Positions 19,901 through 29,279 of a DNA stretch of 64,000 bases are shown piece after piece; position 1 is the stretch's first letter, and each line of letters opens with the position of its first letter. Source of the DNA: Vibrio tetraodonis (GTDB lineage: Bacteria > Pseudomonadota > Gammaproteobacteria > Enterobacterales > Vibrionaceae); assembly GCF_003350295.1 (NCBI RefSeq), contig NZ_QLYY01000012.1, positions 62,001 to 126,000 on the forward strand, given 5' to 3'. Below the pieces are notes generated by a model. That model was given only the letters and a program-made list of their open reading frames with translations. It did no database searches and was not told the DNA's origin. The translations under genes and the position numbers were made by a program.

Positions 19901-21898
19901 ATGCCCCATCAAGTCAAACCTAAACCCATCTACTTTGTAGTGTTTCGCCCACATTTCGACACTGTCCGCAACTAACTTCTCAAACATACGGTGCTCAGAG
20001 GCCGTATTGTCGCAGCATGTTGAATTCTCAACTGCACCGGAAATCGGATTGAGGCGATGATAATATCCAGGCACCACCTTATCGAGTACCGAATGGTCAG
20101 ACACTCCAGAGGCATAAGTGTGGTTATACACCACATCTTGAACGACTCTAAAGCCCATCTGATGAAGTTTTTGTATCATTTGACGATACTCTCGAATACG
20201 CGAAATGCCATCACTGGCGACCGCATAGCTGCCTTCTGGAACACTGTAATGAAATGGATCATAGCCCCAGTTGAAGCCATCTATAGGGCGAATATCCGCA
20301 AGTAATGCCTGCGCTTCACCACTTTTAGGATCAGTTTTTTCTAATAACGACAAAATCGAAAACTGACGAGGAGTGTTTATGGCACATAGGTTTGCTTGAG
20401 GGTTAATGCCACAGAGCTTTTCAACCGAATCGGTCAGATTTAATGTCTTTTCTGGATCTTCAGGTATTGAGGCAAGATCATAAGTGGGCAAGAGGTGAAC
20501 CGTCGTCAAGCCTGCATTTTTTAGTGATATCAGATGCTTAACACTGTCTCTTTCATCTTCAAGAAACGCGAGGTATTTGCCATTATTGCGCTTTTCTCCT
20601 TGCTTATCGCTCGCGCTAAAATCACGAACATGAAGTTCGTAAACAATATTGTCTTCTGGGTTGGCAAGCTCTGGCGCACTATGACTGTCCCAATCATCAG
20701 GCTTGGTTTCTGCATCATTTAGGTCAACAAGCTGGGAATAACGGCTGGAAGTGCTGAGTGACAGTGAATATGGGTCTGTCACCATCATAGACTCAATCTG
20801 GTCTGTTTGAGGGTGAATGGCAGTTACTTCGTAGCGGTAAAACACATTTTTCAGTGAAGCTTCGCCCCGAAAATGCCAAATACCAGTCGAAGTATCAAGT
20901 TGCAAACTATAGGGCGAACCCGATAAAGGCGCCTTAGCTTTATCGTACAGACGCAATTCGACTTTCTGAGCCGTTGGCGCCCACAAAGCAAAGTTGGCTC
21001 CATTTTCATCCATCCAGCTGCCCAATCTTGCCTCGTCAGCATCATTTTCGCCCGAGGTATATAAGTCATCAATCACGCCCGGAGTTTGTATCCGCGTGGC
21101 AACAATGATTTTACCTTGCTCATCAAGGGCAACCGCAATTAATTGGGTTTTGAGCAGTGCTTTGGCCCTTTCTAGACTGACAGTAAGCTCAAAACCAGTG
21201 CGCCCCTTAAGGTGGGGAAATTTCGGTTTATCAATAAGTCCGCCAACCACCATGTCGTACTTGGTGAAATCTTGTGGATGACTAATATCACTCAATCCAG
21301 ATTCGTTACTCCAAATCTGATAACTCACCGCTTTGCTGTGGTCAAACCAAGCAATGGAATTCAGGTCGAGCCAATGAGCAGCGGCGCCATCGAGTTTGAC
21401 CGACAATGGATTATCTGGGGAATAGTTAAGTGTTGGACTTCCATGCTGAGTGAAAAGCGTATTGCCTTTATCAAACTCAAGTTGTAAATCTTTATTACCG
21501 AGCGCTTTATCCTCACCTTTATGAAGGATAAAGTTCATGCATGAATTGTGATCAGATTTCAGTGGTACAACAAATCGAGCGCCATTGTTTAAGTCGATAT
21601 CTTGGGGAAGTAACGGACGACTCCAATTGATATCGGAAGTCAATGCATCAGAAATAGAATCGCAAGAACTGCTGTTCCATAGGTGCAGCCCCCACTCGTC
21701 ATAACTATTGTCATCACGCTTGTAGTAAATAATCGCTTCTCGATATGACGCGTTAGACACCATAGAACTGTCATCAGCATGCATGGTATTGGTGCCCAAA
21801 TGTGTTTCAATTATTTGAGCTTCTAGCGCACTGCCATAGCCGGCCAGTAATCCAAATGCAGCTGTCAATACATTGAGTTTGGTTAGCTTTATTTTCAT
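16907..21898 (-). CDS. pulA: secreted bifunctional pullulanase / alpha-amylase with two GH13 domains
   Basis: The 1663-residue protein has a signal peptide (about 1-27), a CBM41/PUD starch-binding module (YYKRDDNSYDEWGLHLWN), further N-terminal beta domains including a CBM48-type module (ANFALWAPTAQKVELRLYD), then a pullulanase GH13 domain with the subfamily signature GFNWGYDPFHY, nucleophile in GFRFDLMGH, acid in FYGEGWNFGE and YVSKHDNQT. After a carbohydrate-binding-like module (FLRGSMNAWQ, about 1090-1200) a second GH13 domain follows with its own triad (GWRLDQS, MVGEVWSG, MLGNHDLVRF). It should cut alpha-1,6 and alpha-1,4 bonds in starch or glycogen outside the cytoplasm. Ordinary pullulanases lack the second catalytic domain. 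MalT-like boxes lie upstream. Confidence 0.9.
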   Translation of the reverse strand: MKIKLTKLNVLTAAFGLLAGYGSALEAQIIETHLGTNTMHADDSSMVSNASYREAIIYYKRDDNSYDEWGLHLWNSSSCDSISDALTSDINWSRPLLPQDIDLNNGARFVVPLKSDHNSCMNFILHKGEDKALGNKDLQLEFDKGNTLFTQHGSPTLNYSPDNPLSVKLDGAAAHWLDLNSIAWFDHSKAVSYQIWSNESGLSDISHPQDFTKYDMVVGGLIDKPKFPHLKGRTGFELTVSLERAKALLKTQLIAVALDEQGKIIVATRIQTPGVIDDLYTSGENDADEARLGSWMDENGANFALWAPTAQKVELRLYDKAKAPLSGSPYSLQLDTSTGIWHFRGEASLKNVFYRYEVTAIHPQTDQIESMMVTDPYSLSLSTSSRYSQLVDLNDAETKPDDWDSHSAPELANPEDNIVYELHVRDFSASDKQGEKRNNGKYLAFLEDERDSVKHLISLKNAGLTTVHLLPTYDLASIPEDPEKTLNLTDSVEKLCGINPQANLCAINTPRQFSILSLLEKTDPKSGEAQALLADIRPIDGFNWGYDPFHYSVPEGSYAVASDGISRIREYRQMIQKLHQMGFRVVQDVVYNHTYASGVSDHSVLDKVVPGYYHRLNPISGAVENSTCCDNTASEHRMFEKLVADSVEMWAKHYKVDGFRFDLMGHLMKSSILHFYEQTKRVDHDTWFYGEGWNFGEVANGQRGENATQWPMAGTGIGTYNDRLRDGIRGGGPFDSGDALLKTPGFANAGNRFSDELKSKTDLIRYGMAGNLQNYPLETFSGAMVNGRDFLYGGQGSAYTLDPQESINYVSKHDNQTLWDFNQYKADSWVSSAERARMQIVGLSTVMLGQGIPFIHMGSELLRSKSMERDSYDSGDWYNKVDFTKQTNNWNVGLPRADKDIANWDVIRSVISNPNTFAQPQDIIWTDQIFKELLQIRSASPLLRLTNEEQVLQRVHFHNTGPDTLAGMIVMSVNDGISAGEDIDSNVDALIVAINANTSEQTISIQGAKDFQLHPVLVNSYDLSVRQAKFEGSSFTIPPLTAAVFVQVQKGAQGPGLVVDSSSEPAPFGNTKVFLRGSMNAWQANSELIYQGDGVYDVEAYLTPGVYEFKFASSDWEQVDLGFDELTNLNDSIGFVRGENGNIKVITNNQGVHKFRLDASRQNILTASVQYTNRDYACYQDDTQACNLRIYQVMVESFVDGDSQHGYGVGYGNSHHNGDLQGVIDSLDYIANLNVNALWLTPVFDSCAGQAGDDRLDATGYFPCDYFNVDPKFGTNDKLRELIDKAHARGLYVFLDGVFGHSNLSGVKPSPTGKLPHLKLEQGYPGHYVIYPDTASQDFFTEVATYWIKEYGIDGWRLDQSYQLPLDTWRDIRLAVEQASMENKQAGKQWGTLGYMVGEVWSGADDITVTTYSSDAEPGLSSAFNFPLRYGLVQALAVEESGQKGSARALDAIWNSRAKSPYHAMPNLMLGNHDLVRFGDLIQRGNLGDYTKRHKAALSFLAAYSGPITIYYGDEIGDEVTGFAKQIIQNCVSQGLCDDHVSRSSAKIEGVTVAELEPEQHNIKQYVTELMRLRSQHPALYAGKRWNLWLDDNIYADLKVYGDEQILYVLNTSTSDQTLLLDASHLKATHALRDLIDGERLTVTDGIAQVGVSALSGRFLLVE

Positions 21899-21998
21899 TC
21901 ACTTTTCCACTGATTATTCCCGTTATTGATCTGATACCCCAGTTGACCCGATGAGATACCTTCAAGCTCACGTTATAATTTTGATGAAGTGAATACTC

Positions 21999-22045
21999 TC
22001 CTCCTTAGTTAGGAGTTAAAAAGGCGTAGAAAGGGGGGATGAGAG
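21999..22045. promoter_or_regulatory. MalT-like boxes upstream of the pullulanase gene
   Basis: GGGGATGAG at 22035-22043 (plus strand) and GGAGGA on the minus strand at 21999-22004 match the MalT core GGA(T/G)GA. They lie 100 to 145 bases before the pullulanase start, as in enterobacterial pulA and malPQ control regions. The overlapping inverted repeat CTCCT/AGGAG (22001-22015) is also present. Confidence 0.5.
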
Positions 22046-22232
22046 ATTAAAAGACAATCCACCTCACACATAAACCTCTCGAACTGGTCAGAAAATTACC
22101 AAATAGCGCTGCCAATAGTGATAGAGCTGACAATTAGTGATAGAGAAATAGCGTGGAATGTAGAATTACAACAATCCCCCAAATGTTAAAAAATTAGATC
22201 TTCAACCTGCTGTTTAATAAATTTGTTGTTGC

Positions 22233-22697
22233 CTATTTATCCTTGCATTGAGTTGTACTCCACTCCTCAGGATGCGTTAGCATGGTCTTGCCTTCGAAAG
22301 ATTCTGCTCTGATGTCTTTAGGATTATATATGGCGCACGACTTCATCGATAAGCAGCCACAACCAATGCAACTCCCCAAGTCATCTTGAAGCGCTTCAAG
22401 CTGACGAATACGATGTGCTAGCAAATCATGCCAATTTGAAGCCATTTGATTCCATTGCTCTCTTGACGGTGCCTGATGTTTGGGTAGGAAAGACAGGGAT
22501 TGATTGATTTCTTCTAAAGTGAGCCCCACTTCTTGCGCGGCCTTAATCACAGCCAGCCTACGTAAAACCTCACGATGATAGCGACGCTGATTACCTTGAT
22601 TTCTCCAACTGGTAATCAGCCCTTTTTGCTCATAAAAGTGCAATGTCGACACTTTTACACCTGCTCTTTTAGCGACCTCACCAACTGTCATTTCCAT
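22233..22697 (-). CDS. soxR: redox-sensing MerR-family activator SoxR
   Basis: A 154-residue MerR-family regulator: winged helix (about 3-70), dimer helix, and the [2Fe-2S] cluster motif CIGCGCLSMKSC with C110, C113, C115 and C121, which defines SoxR. Oxidation of the cluster by redox-cycling compounds turns it into an activator. No soxS is adjacent, which is usual outside enterics, where SoxR acts directly on pumps and oxidoreductases. No SoxR-type promoter was recognised in the immediate flanks. A second in-frame ATG at 22691 is a possible start. Confidence 0.92.
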   Translation of the reverse strand: MEMTVGEVAKRAGVKVSTLHFYEQKGLITSWRNQGNQRRYHREVLRRLAVIKAAQEVGLTLEEINQSLSFLPKHQAPSREQWNQMASNWHDLLAHRIRQLEALQDDLGSCIGCGCLSMKSCAIYNPKDIRAESFEGKTMLTHPEEWSTTQCKDK

Positions 22698-22816
22698 ATT
22701 GAATCATCCATCATAATAAGGCTGATAAATTGTATTTAATGAACCACCTGAAATGTACAGCTACCACCAATACAACTATAATTAAAACCAGTTCATAAAG
22801 CTAACTGGTATATAAA

Positions 22817-23365
22817 TTGAAACGTTTATTTTTCTTTGAAGTAGACATTGAAATATCTCAAAACATACCTGTCGGTACCACCTTTGCTATGAGCCTCGAG
22901 TGTAACTGGACAGAAGACATTCCTTACTCAGCATCAAAACCCATTCCTGGACAACCTTTAGAAACCTCACGAATGTTTATTTGCTCTCCAGATCGAAGCA
23001 ATTACCTTGATTTACTTGATAGATTTAAAAAAAATATCAATAAATATGGAATTTTCACAAGTCTAAAAGAAATGGTCGACGAAAAGGCGAAAACGAAATT
23101 TGAAAACATTGCACTATTATATAAAGATGTTGATGATCTTAAATACAGTTATTGCCGAAAGTCATTCCGAGTGATGCTCACACCAAATAACGAAATGATC
23201 ATGGTAAATGTACTAACCGATAGCGACAAAAACGTAATATTTACCGCGGAGAAAAACTCGATTGTCGGAACCAATGCGATGTTTATTTGCCTAATAACTA
23301 TGTTAAAAGATAATGGAATTGCAGATGCTGGGGTCATGAAAGTTTCTGAATATTTGAATTTATGA
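22817..23365 (+). CDS. hypothetical protein
   Basis: A 182-residue frame that I do not recognise. It starts with TTG at 22817 without a strong ribosome site; the first in-frame ATG would remove 23 residues. It is soluble, has no signal peptide or membrane segment, and has a mixed alpha/beta composition with a lysine-rich middle (about 70-105). The DNA is more AT-rich than its neighbours, which may hint at recent arrival. It sits alone between soxR (divergent) and a GntR regulator. Confidence 0.5.
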   Translation: MKRLFFFEVDIEISQNIPVGTTFAMSLECNWTEDIPYSASKPIPGQPLETSRMFICSPDRSNYLDLLDRFKKNINKYGIFTSLKEMVDEKAKTKFENIALLYKDVDDLKYSYCRKSFRVMLTPNNEMIMVNVLTDSDKNVIFTAEKNSIVGTNAMFICLITMLKDNGIADAGVMKVSEYLNL

Positions 23366-23414
23366 TACGAAAATTTCACTTTTCTTATCCAGTTGATACC
23401 AGATTACTCCCCTA

Positions 23415-23426
23415 TGGACTAGGTCA
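23415..23426. promoter_or_regulatory. operator candidate, upstream copy (TGGACTAGGTCA)
   Basis: This 12-bp imperfect palindrome recurs exactly at 23598-23609. Both copies lie in the upstream region of the PhnR-like GntR gene, 183 bases apart, a spacing that would suit looping autorepression. Confidence 0.5.
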
Positions 23427-23597
23427 GAAAATTATCACCCAGAAAGACATAAGCAATGTATGACAATTGCATACTATTGATTTGACAGTTTGACTGGTTT
23501 TTAATGTCATTTGTGTTTCACCCTCAAAATTAGCGTAAAGTTTGTACTGTCATATTTCAGTTATATCAGTATTTTATGCTCTAGCGGTTTATATCAT

Positions 23598-23609
23598 TGG
23601 ACTAGGTCA
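23598..23609. promoter_or_regulatory. operator candidate, start-proximal copy (TGGACTAGGTCA)
   Basis: The second exact copy ends three bases before the GntR gene's ATG at 23613, so it covers the likely ribosome-binding AGG. A regulator bound here would block its own transcription. GntR/HutC-family sites are typically short palindromes of this kind. Confidence 0.5.
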
Positions 23610-23612
23610 ACC

Positions 23613-24338
23613 ATGAATTCAGCTATCGATTATCACTCTTCTACACAACTAGGTAGTATCAAACACTATCTTAAACACTGGATTCAATCGGGGACGGTTT
23701 CTAAAGGAGATAAATTGCCCTCGGAGAGAGAGCTTAGCCTACTCTTTTCAACCACACGTATCACTATTAAGGACGCATTAATATCACTGGAAACAGAAGG
23801 GCTTATCTATCGAGAAGAACGCCGTGGATGGTATGTTTCACCTGAGCGACTAAGCTATAACCCATTAGCACGAACTCATTTCCATCAAATGGTCAAAGAG
23901 CAAAATAGAAGCGCAGAAACAAGGCTAGTCAGTACTCGCACCGAAGTTGCCATTGGAGAATACGCACAAGCTCTAGATATTGATAAAATCACCCAAATTC
24001 ATATTATCGAAAGACTTCGTCATATAGACGGACGAGCGGTATTGTTTGTCGAAAATGTGCTGAAATCATCACTATTCGAAGGTATTTTATCTGAAAATCT
24101 TACGTTGTCACTTACCGATATTTACGACAAAAAATATGGATATCATACTCAGCGTTCGCAGTTTGATGTGTTAACAACTTCCGCTCCAGCACATGTAGCT
24201 AAGGCACTCAACATTGCATCGGGTCAATCCGTTCTTAAGATTTGCCGCGTCAATTATAAGCAAGACGGCCAGCTCATGGACGCTGAGTTCGAATATTGGC
24301 GCCCAGATGCGGTGATGATCCGTGTTGGGAGTGAATAA
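23613..24338 (+). CDS. GntR/HutC-family regulator with UTRA domain, PhnR-like
   Basis: A 241-residue regulator with an N-terminal GntR winged helix (about 12-75, GDKLPSERELSLLFSTTRIT) and a C-terminal UTRA ligand-binding domain (about 95-235). The stretch RRGWYVSPERL followed by a His-Phe-x-x-Met segment, and EYWRPDA near the end, closely resembles PhnR, regulator of 2-aminoethylphosphonate use in Salmonella; this is from memory of the family. No phosphonate genes are in the window, so it is an orphan here. The ATG at 23613 is chosen over an upstream one at 23511 because the family starts here. Two copies of a 12-bp palindrome flank its promoter region. Confidence 0.82.
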   Translation: MNSAIDYHSSTQLGSIKHYLKHWIQSGTVSKGDKLPSERELSLLFSTTRITIKDALISLETEGLIYREERRGWYVSPERLSYNPLARTHFHQMVKEQNRSAETRLVSTRTEVAIGEYAQALDIDKITQIHIIERLRHIDGRAVLFVENVLKSSLFEGILSENLTLSLTDIYDKKYGYHTQRSQFDVLTTSAPAHVAKALNIASGQSVLKICRVNYKQDGQLMDAEFEYWRPDAVMIRVGSE

Positions 24339-24355
24339 ATCGTTGATAAACGAAA

Positions 24356-26266
24356 TTATGACAGCTTGAAACGGCCAACGATATCGGACAAACGAGTGTT
24401 TATTTCAGCAATACTATGCGCATCTTCAAGCGCTTGTTTACCGTTGTTATCAAGTTCACCAACAATGTCATTAATTGCTGTCATATTTCGACTTAGCTCT
24501 TGTGTTACGCTATTTTGCTCCTGAGCCGCTGCGGCGATTTGTGTGCTTAAGTCGTTAATTTCAGTAACAAAGTCTGTCATCACATCTAGGCTCTCCGCAA
24601 CTTGACCCGCACCTTCAGCCGTCTGACCACACTTCTCTTTGGTTGACTCCATAGAATCCACCACCGATTGGCTTCCCTTGAGAAGACTGGCAAGTGCCGT
24701 TTCAATTTCTTCGGTACTCTCTTTTGTCCGACTCGCTAAGTTGCGAACTTCATCAGCCACCACCGCAAAACCACGCCCTTGATCACCTGCTCGAGCAGCC
24801 TCAATCGCCGCATTCAGCGCCAACAAGTTGGTTTGCTCTGCAATATCACCGATAACACCTAAAACTGTATTAATACCATCGGTTTCTGACGCCATTTTAT
24901 TCACGTTTTCTGAAGCAACACTGACATCTTCAACCAAATCCTGAACATTCGTTTGTGCTTGCGTCACAGTAGCCTTGGAAGTATTACCCGCTTGGTTTGC
25001 CTTTTGTGTGAGTTGAGCGGTATTCGCAGCATCAGAGGCCATAGATTCTGCCGTTGAGTTCATCTCTTCAATCGCGGTGACGACTTGCTCGGTTTCTTGC
25101 ACATGATTTTGTAATATGGATGAGCTGTGCTGACTCTGTTCGCGCATTCTTTCAACGTTGCCACTAAGCTGACTTGTCGCTTCACTGATTTCAAGCATCA
25201 TCGATTGTAAGCTCGCGATAAATTTATTGACACCCTCAGAAATCATGCCTAAATCATCATGAGTTTTGACTTCAATTCGTTGAGTCAGGTCGCCATTACC
25301 ATCAGTCAGGCCTGCAATCGTCTCTTTGAGTACCAAAATTGGGCGATATAAGACTTGCATGACGCCAAGCGCAACCAGAATACTGATCACAGACGCAAGA
25401 AGAGCGGTAATAATGGCTTCATATTTTGCTGCATGGAGATCCGCAAAAACAATATCTTTGTCTAAACCAACAACAAAGTACCACTTTTTGCCCGCAATAT
25501 TGATTTCATGCGAAAAAAACAACTCCTCTATCTCGTCTTTTTTACCCTCGTAGACAACCTCCACCTGGCCTAACGTTCTTTTTGCAACAGTGTCCAACCA
25601 AGGATATTTGGCCGTTCTATTACCCGCTTTAATGTCATCAACTGATGAAGCCAAAATGGTGGTGTCGCTATTCAATATGACCGCAATAGCGCCTGGAATC
25701 TCGTTAACATTTTTGGCAATTTCATTTAAAAAGCCCAACTGCATATCAACAGAAATCATACCGCTGAGCGTCTTTCTTACTATCGAGACCCAGTAGACAT
25801 CCCCTTCACTTCCCATATAAGGTTCTGTTAATACGGCAGAATCATTTTTTCGAGCCAGCTGATACCAACCACGAGTGGTGACATCACCATCAAACTTATG
25901 ATTTGGCCAAGTTTTAGCGGTTTGATTCCAGTAAGCGTCACCATTAGTGAAGGCCACGACTGAACTGTTTAGGTTGGCAGCATTAGCGATGGTATGAGTC
26001 AGATCGATCAACTCTTCAGGCGTACCTGTTATCTCTTTATTAGAAAAGTACTGACCCAGCTTATCCAAGCCGCCCACTTTTTCTTCTAATTGAGCTGAAA
26101 TCTTTAGGGCTTGACCTTTAACATAACTTTGGTTTGAAGCCGTAATCAACTCAACAAGATTAGCTTCTTGCTTGACATAGGCAATGTATTTTGACACAGA
26201 TACAGAAACCACAACCACTGCACTAATGGAAATGAGCAATAACTTTTTAAATCCCAAGTTTCTCAT
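24356..26266 (-). CDS. methyl-accepting chemotaxis protein with dCache sensor domain
   Basis: The 636-residue receptor has a transmembrane helix (about 8-28), a periplasmic double-Cache domain (about 35-275; [13 protein letters not shown] matches the ligand-pocket RxWYxxA pattern), a second helix (about 282-303), HAMP, and a signalling hairpin with [20 protein letters not shown] at the tip. dCache receptors commonly bind amino acids or small organic acids; the ligand here is not known. It converges on the GntR gene (17 bases between stops) and is divergent from another chemoreceptor gene. Confidence 0.92.
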   Translation of the reverse strand: MRNLGFKKLLLISISAVVVVSVSVSKYIAYVKQEANLVELITASNQSYVKGQALKISAQLEEKVGGLDKLGQYFSNKEITGTPEELIDLTHTIANAANLNSSVVAFTNGDAYWNQTAKTWPNHKFDGDVTTRGWYQLARKNDSAVLTEPYMGSEGDVYWVSIVRKTLSGMISVDMQLGFLNEIAKNVNEIPGAIAVILNSDTTILASSVDDIKAGNRTAKYPWLDTVAKRTLGQVEVVYEGKKDEIEELFFSHEINIAGKKWYFVVGLDKDIVFADLHAAKYEAIITALLASVISILVALGVMQVLYRPILVLKETIAGLTDGNGDLTQRIEVKTHDDLGMISEGVNKFIASLQSMMLEISEATSQLSGNVERMREQSQHSSSILQNHVQETEQVVTAIEEMNSTAESMASDAANTAQLTQKANQAGNTSKATVTQAQTNVQDLVEDVSVASENVNKMASETDGINTVLGVIGDIAEQTNLLALNAAIEAARAGDQGRGFAVVADEVRNLASRTKESTEEIETALASLLKGSQSVVDSMESTKEKCGQTAEGAGQVAESLDVMTDFVTEINDLSTQIAAAAQEQNSVTQELSRNMTAINDIVGELDNNGKQALEDAHSIAEINTRLSDIVGRFKLS

Positions 26267-26606
26267 CTCATACCGTCCTTATTCTGTCTGAACACCATTA
26301 CCCCTAATGTTGAATTTGAACATGGGGACAAACATGAAATTATATTGATTATTTTGCTAATAACATTGTGGTATCGATACAGACAAACGCCAAATTTTAT
26401 ACTTGATCACTCTGAAAACTGAATCTATACCGCTGAATTCTTCAAACCTGATCGACATTCAGTACAATCCAAAATCAAAGCTGATACTGATTTATTTCAC
26501 AAATATATATGCAACCATATGAAAAGTTAGTGTTCATGATTCAAATCAATTTGTGAAAGTAGAGCGAGCAATAGCCTAGCCATAAGACTTCTCAACAAAT
26601 GGCTTA
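26267..26606. other. divergent promoter region between two chemoreceptor genes
   Basis: These 340 AT-rich bases hold the promoters of two oppositely oriented chemoreceptor genes. I see no clear operator, hairpin or small gene. Confidence 0.5.
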
Positions 26607-28229
26607 ATGATGAAACTCAGTAACTTAAGTATCACTTATAAATTGGGAGCGATCGTTGCTCTAGCGATCATTTTTATTGCTATGGCATGTCTGTATAATT
26701 TGCTGTTGCAAAAGCAAACATCATTAGCCGAGCGAGAGAATAAACTCAGTTCTCAAGTCGAAGCCACGATGAGCTTAGTCCAACATTACTATGACCAAGG
26801 TTCCACCATCGGCTTTGATATCGCGAAACAAAGAGCTTTGAAGGCTATTAATGCGCTACGCTATGATGGTTCAAACTATTTCTGGGTGCTAGACCAAAAC
26901 CTAACGGTTGTAGCACACCCTTTGAAACCAGAACTTAATGGCAAAACCGCCTCCATGCTTCGTGATGGTGCAGGTAAATACCACTGGCGTGAGATGGTAA
27001 CTATTTCTCAAACCCCGCCAGGTAAGGGATTTCTTGATTATCAATGGCGAAGTCCTGACAGCACACTAAAAAATAAAATATCTTACGTACAATTATTCCC
27101 AGAATGGGGCTGGATACTCGGCTCAGGCATTTTAGTTTCTGATATAGAGCAAGCTTTCTATAACCTCGTCATGAAAGAAGCACTTGTCGCCAGCTTATTA
27201 TCCTTGATACTACTGGGAATGGGCTACCTGATATCAAACAATATCATTACCCCGCTACGCAAGCTTATTCTCCACACTCATAAAATTTCCGAGGGTGATC
27301 TGCGTTCTCGCATCAATATGTCGAGAAAAGACGAGCTTGGGGACATGAGTAAGCAGATTGACATTACGATAGGAAAACTCCAAGAAACGTTGCGTACCGC
27401 TCATCAATCTGCCGAGCAATCCAGCCATATGGCAAGCAATATTGCCCAAGCTAGTGAAGAGGCTTCAACCAGCGTCAATACTCAGTATACTCAGCTGGAA
27501 TTGCTTTCTACGGCAATGACAGAGATGAGCGCAACCATTTCAGATGTGGCAAATAATGCTGAGAATACTGCTGCTAGCTCAAATCGTGTGGTCGAGCATG
27601 CTCGCCAAAATGATCGAACCATGCAGATGACCTCTGATTCAGTTGCTGACGTTTCACAAAATATTTCAACTGCCCATGGCTTAGTAACCGACCTTCAAGC
27701 GGGCGTCAATGAAATAAGTAATGTCGTCAGCGTGATAAGAGAAGTATCCGAGCAGACTAATTTGCTGGCTCTAAATGCCGCAATCGAAGCCGCTCGGGCT
27801 GGAGAACAAGGAAGAGGGTTTGCGGTTGTAGCCGATGAAGTACGCAACTTAGCCTCAAGAACCCAACATTCAACTAATGAAGTCCAACTCACTATTGAAA
27901 AGTTAATCGAGCAAGCAGGAAAAACCTTTGCCGCTATGGAAGATAGTAATGAGAGAGTTGATGAGACGGTGGCTGCTTCTGAAAAAACACGCCAGCAATT
28001 AGATGTCATCGTCGCAGAAATGCAAAACGCCAATGATATGGTGGCACAAATCGCTGCGGCATCGGAGCAGCAAAGCGCTGTAGCTACAGAGATGAATGAA
28101 AATGTTTCAGGCATTAATCTGGCTGCCAACGACGTTCTGCAAGCCTCTCAGAGGCTTGCAGAAGACAGCCAATTCATGGCATGCACTGCAGAAGAGTTAA
28201 CTCAGCAATTAAAATACTTCAAAGTGTGA
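26607..28229 (+). CDS. methyl-accepting chemotaxis protein with sCache_2 sensor domain
   Basis: A 540-residue receptor: helix one (about 11-31), a single-Cache (sCache_2) periplasmic domain (about 35-190) with the typical [14 protein letters not shown] and [11 protein letters not shown] stretches, helix two (about 193-210), HAMP, and the conserved hairpin tip [20 protein letters not shown]. sCache_2 receptors often respond to short organic acids. ATGs at 26607 and 26610 are both possible. The gene converges on malM across a 10-bp hairpin. Confidence 0.92.
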   Translation: MMKLSNLSITYKLGAIVALAIIFIAMACLYNLLLQKQTSLAERENKLSSQVEATMSLVQHYYDQGSTIGFDIAKQRALKAINALRYDGSNYFWVLDQNLTVVAHPLKPELNGKTASMLRDGAGKYHWREMVTISQTPPGKGFLDYQWRSPDSTLKNKISYVQLFPEWGWILGSGILVSDIEQAFYNLVMKEALVASLLSLILLGMGYLISNNIITPLRKLILHTHKISEGDLRSRINMSRKDELGDMSKQIDITIGKLQETLRTAHQSAEQSSHMASNIAQASEEASTSVNTQYTQLELLSTAMTEMSATISDVANNAENTAASSNRVVEHARQNDRTMQMTSDSVADVSQNISTAHGLVTDLQAGVNEISNVVSVIREVSEQTNLLALNAAIEAARAGEQGRGFAVVADEVRNLASRTQHSTNEVQLTIEKLIEQAGKTFAAMEDSNERVDETVAASEKTRQQLDVIVAEMQNANDMVAQIAAASEQQSAVATEMNENVSGINLAANDVLQASQRLAEDSQFMACTAEELTQQLKYFKV

Positions 28230-28259
28230 TGGCGTAGAAAATCGTTATACTGCATAAGA

Positions 28260-28288
28260 AGAGGTTTTTGCATCAATGAAAAACCTCT
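28260..28288. terminator. hairpin between convergent chemoreceptor and malM genes
   Basis: AGAGGTTTTT (28260-28269) pairs perfectly with AAAAACCTCT (28279-28288) around a nine-base loop. It lies between two convergent genes, so it can end transcripts from both sides, although no long T-tract follows the stem. Confidence 0.6.
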
Positions 28289-28311
28289 GTGCATGTTTAA
28301 GCCCTACTTTA

Positions 28312-29163
28312 TTATAAAGTACTTTTGCTGTCTTCTACTGCTTTAACGAAGACTTGCTGAGCTCCCTCAACGTTCAGCGCTTTTGCTTCTTCTAATAACC
28401 TAAGTGCTTTGTTGAGATCATCATTAGCAACTGCTGCCGATATGGCTTGGTGGTAATATTTCTGCGTTTCAGGTTGAACCACTTCAACCGCTTTTGCCAC
28501 CATTGGCTGCGAGTTTGAGTCAGAAAAGGAACTTGATGTACCCAACTGTTTCAAAAAACCAACTCTGTCAATGGAGACATTTACCAAGCCGTATTCAGAG
28601 TTGGGGATAGCAATGTCTTTCACCTCTGGTAAATAGTTTCCTCTTCCCTCCGCATATAATCTTGCAGGGTGAGTCACCATAGTCGTTTTGTTAAGTTCAG
28701 ACCTATCGGTATAGATCAGCAGGTAAACACTTTCGACATCTCTTGGTGGAAAGAAATCTACCTCAGCACTCAAACGATTTCCTGCACCCAACCTTGGCGG
28801 TTGGTATTCAAATGCCTCTTCACCATAGCGTTCTAGCTCACGTCCACTTTTATCCAAGATAATCGCTCTCGGCACAAAGGCGGTTTCACCGATTTCACTT
28901 GTAATGCTTATTGAAAACTCTCCCCTATCAGCAGGTAGCTCAAACAAGGCTACAGGGCTATCAATATCGTGATATTTAAGTGTCTGAGACTTGGTGGTAA
29001 TGCTCACGCTTTTATTGCTGGGTAATCTCATTTGAACAGACTGAAGGTCTGATACCACAGTTACCTGCTTTGTATTGGCGACATTAATCTGTTCAACTAC
29101 CTCTGGGGACTGGCATCCAAGTAAGGCAACGCAACTACTAAGAGCAAAGATACGAAAATACAT
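28312..29163 (-). CDS. malM: maltose operon periplasmic lipoprotein MalM
   Basis: A 283-residue envelope protein that follows lamB, as malM does in E. coli. The start at 29163 is chosen because AAGGAAG precedes it and it makes a proper lipoprotein signal (FALSSCVALLGCQSP, lipobox LLGC); the longer frame to 29208 would bury it. The body has the two beta-rich MalM halves and an alanine-rich C-terminus. Its exact role is unsettled even in E. coli, where it belongs to the MalT regulon. It is separated from lamB by a strong terminator, so it depends on read-through or its own promoter. Confidence 0.85.
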   Translation of the reverse strand: MYFRIFALSSCVALLGCQSPEVVEQINVANTKQVTVVSDLQSVQMRLPSNKSVSITTKSQTLKYHDIDSPVALFELPADRGEFSISITSEIGETAFVPRAIILDKSGRELERYGEEAFEYQPPRLGAGNRLSAEVDFFPPRDVESVYLLIYTDRSELNKTTMVTHPARLYAEGRGNYLPEVKDIAIPNSEYGLVNVSIDRVGFLKQLGTSSSFSDSNSQPMVAKAVEVVQPETQKYYHQAISAAVANDDLNKALRLLEEAKALNVEGAQQVFVKAVEDSKSTL

Positions 29164-29214
29164 GATGTCTTCCTTATTTGAATTTTTATTTTTGACCGAC
29201 AATACCAATAAAAA

Positions 29215-29239
29215 ATAGCCAGCTATTATTGCTGGCTAT
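29215..29239 (-). terminator. intrinsic terminator after lamB
   Basis: ATAGCCAGC and GCTGGCTAT form a 9-bp stem with a 7-base loop, and on the minus strand the stem is followed by TTTTTTATT. It lies between lamB and malM, so it should lower malM expression relative to lamB. Confidence 0.75.
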
Positions 29240-29279
29240 CATAACTAGACGAGCCATACGGCACAATGAATTTGAGTGA

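Noticed and set aside
22087..22099. GGTCAGAAAATTA, also found at 23423-23435, as a shared operator
   Set aside because: Not palindromic, near unrelated genes, and AT-rich enough to arise by chance.
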